From positions 1-33,265 of the forward strand of contig JAUQQP010000030.1 in NCBI GenBank assembly GCA_030549855.1: 33,265 bases of DNA, written 5' to 3'. The translations under genes and the position numbers were made by a program. The notes beneath the pieces are model-generated. The model made no database searches, was not told the origin of the DNA, and saw only the letters and a list, made by a program, of their open reading frames with translations. This stretch comes from Cyanobacteriota bacterium SRBZ.bins.94.201705. GTDB taxonomy: Bacteria; Cyanobacteriota; Cyanobacteriia; Cyanobacteriales; Cyanobacteriaceae. Shown here in pieces: positions 32,225 to 33,265 of the stretch (positions within the stretch are counted from its first letter, which is position 1; each line of letters begins with the position of its first letter).

Positions 32225-32569
32225 CTACAGGCGGAATATATAGGGATAGCGGTATGGCTGGTCAGGATTTTCCAAAACCTTTATGATAGCAACAATCGGC
32301 AGGATGATACTGGCAAATCCCACCACCACTAACATTAAAAATCCAATTAGGACAAGGGACAGTATGCCAGAGATAATGTACCATATAAACACACTTATAA
32401 AAAAATTGATTGACTCTTTTGCATTAGCCTTAACCACTGGATCAGTTGTGGTGGCCATAATTACAATAGGCACAGCCACCGGTATGACTATAAAATTCAG
32501 TAAGGGGGAAGCGTGGCAAAGTACTGAAAGCAGTTTACGCTGTTGTGGGTCATTTGTCGGGTTAGCCAT
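32225..32569 (-). CDS. DUF4870 membrane protein
   Basis: A 114-residue integral membrane protein of the DUF4870 family. It starts with a short polar N-terminus and the motif QRKLLSVLCHASPLLNFIVIPVA, then has two or three hydrophobic helices. An amphipathic segment, DPVVKANAKESINFFISVFIWYIISG, separates them. The FxxxP... ending YRYPYIFRL is also typical. The family is widespread in bacteria; its relation to Tic20-like proteins is proposed from topology, and its function is unknown. The ATG at 32569 is the natural start. It is upstream of the lipoprotein gene on the same strand but 218 bp away and separated from it by a possible terminator. Confidence 0.88.
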   Translation of the reverse strand: MANPTNDPQQRKLLSVLCHASPLLNFIVIPVAVPIVIMATTTDPVVKANAKESINFFISVFIWYIISGILSLVLIGFLMLVVVGFASIILPIVAIIKVLENPDQPYRYPYIFRL

Positions 32570-33024
32570 ATTTCTCTACTGTTAATATTATGGGCTTGCC
32601 GGAGGCTCCTGCTACAAAACGCGGACACCCCTCCCTGCCGGCATTATAGTCCACTTCCCCGGTATTGTAACCGTTTTTTTAGAAACTTTAAGGTCAGTAT
32701 CTTGGCAGTCTGAAAATAAGACTATTATGGTCCTCCTATTATAGTCAGAGTCTCCGGAAAAATTGCATGGTTTTCCCTTGCGACTTCTCCCCTTTTGATA
32801 GGACAGTTGTTATCTACAGCCTAAATAAATCGTGAACTTTTGTAAAAGGTCTTTGCAAAGGCGAAAATAAGGTGAGAATGTATTGTCAACGCCCATCCCC
32901 CGAACAGGAGGCTCCTTCGGTATAATGGTCCTCATAGAGAACACCACCAATAGACCAGTTCAAAATTACTCCAAAAGGGACTACCAGTTTTCCAATAAAT
33001 GCGCTAGAATAAGATAATGGGTAA
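32570..33024. other. 455-bp intergenic region before the tRNA gene
   Basis: No supportable protein gene. Visible items: a direct repeat CTATTAT(G/A)GTC at 32722-32732 and 32736-32746; a perfect palindrome CTTTGCAAAG at 32851-32860; a TATAAT at 32921-32926 that could start a transcript leading into the tRNA with a leader of about 90 nt; and GATAAT at 33013-33018 directly before the tRNA. I cannot choose between the two promoters. Confidence 0.45.
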
Positions 33025-33108
33025 GCGGAACTGGCGGAATTGGTAGACGCGCTAGATTCAGGTTCTAGTGTTCGCAAGAACTTTCGGGTTCGAGTCCCGA
33101 GTTCCGCA
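33025..33108 (+). tRNA. tRNA-Leu (anticodon CAG)
   Basis: The acceptor stem GCGGAAC (33025-33031) pairs fully with GTTCCGC (33101-33107), with A33108 as discriminator. The anticodon stem CTAGA/TCTAG encloses the loop TTCAGGT, giving anticodon CAG at 33059-33061, which reads CUG leucine codons. A long variable arm and a T arm (TCGGG TTCGAGT CCCGA) complete a type II tRNA. CCA is not encoded (TGG follows), as in other cyanobacteria. It has no intron; in cyanobacteria the group I intron occurs in tRNA-Leu(UAA), a different gene. Confidence 0.97.
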
Positions 33109-33188
33109 TGGAGTCTTTTGTCCAATTTTCAATATTCCAGACTATCCGAACAGTAAATCAACTAGAGGTTTTCGACCGAGTTTCGACC

Positions 33189-33221
33189 ATTACCCCCTGT
33201 TATAACCATACGGGGGGTAAT
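33189..33221. terminator. hairpin downstream of tRNA-Leu
   Basis: ATTACCCCC 33189-33197 pairs perfectly with GGGGGTAAT 33213-33221 around a 15-nt loop, 80 bp after the tRNA. The plus strand continues TTTGTC, too short a T-run for a sure intrinsic terminator. It may belong to a gene beyond the window. Confidence 0.4.
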
Positions 33222-33265
33222 TTGTCAAGATGGAATAAAAAAATTTTTTATAGGGGTTTTGGAAA

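Noticed and set aside
1-33265. CRISPR array, insertion sequence, prophage or toxin-antitoxin pair
   Set aside because: I found no regularly spaced direct repeats with unique spacers, no transposase or integrase, and no recognisable toxin or antitoxin gene.

Overview
The window looks like chromosomal DNA of a unicellular-type cyanobacterium. The gene content points there consistently: Vipp1/IM30 with its C-terminal extension, the NblS-binding protein SipA, a SigG-like ECF sigma factor with its anti-sigma partner, the cyanobacterial PPOX flavoprotein family, a PilL/CheA-type hybrid kinase, a DUF4870 membrane protein and several small proteins of cyanobacterial type. Base composition is moderate, with many short C, G, A and T runs between genes. 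I saw no full GCGATCGC (HIP1) octamer. I cannot name the species.

Layout. 1-2273 (+): tail of a lipid-A-disaccharide-synthase-like glycosyltransferase, a pentapeptide-repeat protein and an unrecognised 241-residue protein. 2375-10389 (-): a GT39-type membrane glycosyltransferase, then Vipp1 and a 1357-residue CheA-like hybrid kinase with two receiver domains, separated by a 540-bp gene-free stretch with RNA-like secondary structure. 11098-13185 (+): a methyltransferase-HIT fusion, cob(I)alamin adenosyltransferase and a GNAT acetyltransferase. 13207-14891 (-): two small unknown proteins and an atypical OmpR-family response regulator. 15017-16934 (+): ECF sigma factor, anti-sigma factor and SfsA, with an ECF-like promoter ahead of the sigma gene. 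16931-18294 (-): SipA and FabH. 18437-29023 (mostly +): GAF-histidine kinase, MnmG, an M41-like membrane protease without AAA domain, PurD, an oligopeptide ABC permease, a transglutaminase-like protein, a PPOX flavoprotein (-) and a GH57 enzyme. 29083-32569 (-): a small coiled-coil protein, MlaD, MlaF, a lipoprotein and DUF4870. A tRNA-Leu(CAG) gene closes the window.

Functional links I can support: the sigma/anti-sigma pair; the lipoprotein-MlaF-MlaD-small protein group, probably one lipid-transport operon whose MlaE permease is not here; and purD plus the ABC permease, 11 bp apart. The other genes look like a typical scattered cyanobacterial arrangement. I see no CRISPR array, insertion sequence, phage or defence island. 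The most unusual items are a methyltransferase-HIT fusion that has lost the catalytic histidine, a response regulator with a damaged phosphorylation pocket, an autoregulatory-looking ECF promoter embedded in a dyad, and phased A-tracts before the GH57 gene. None of these alone shows a new system.
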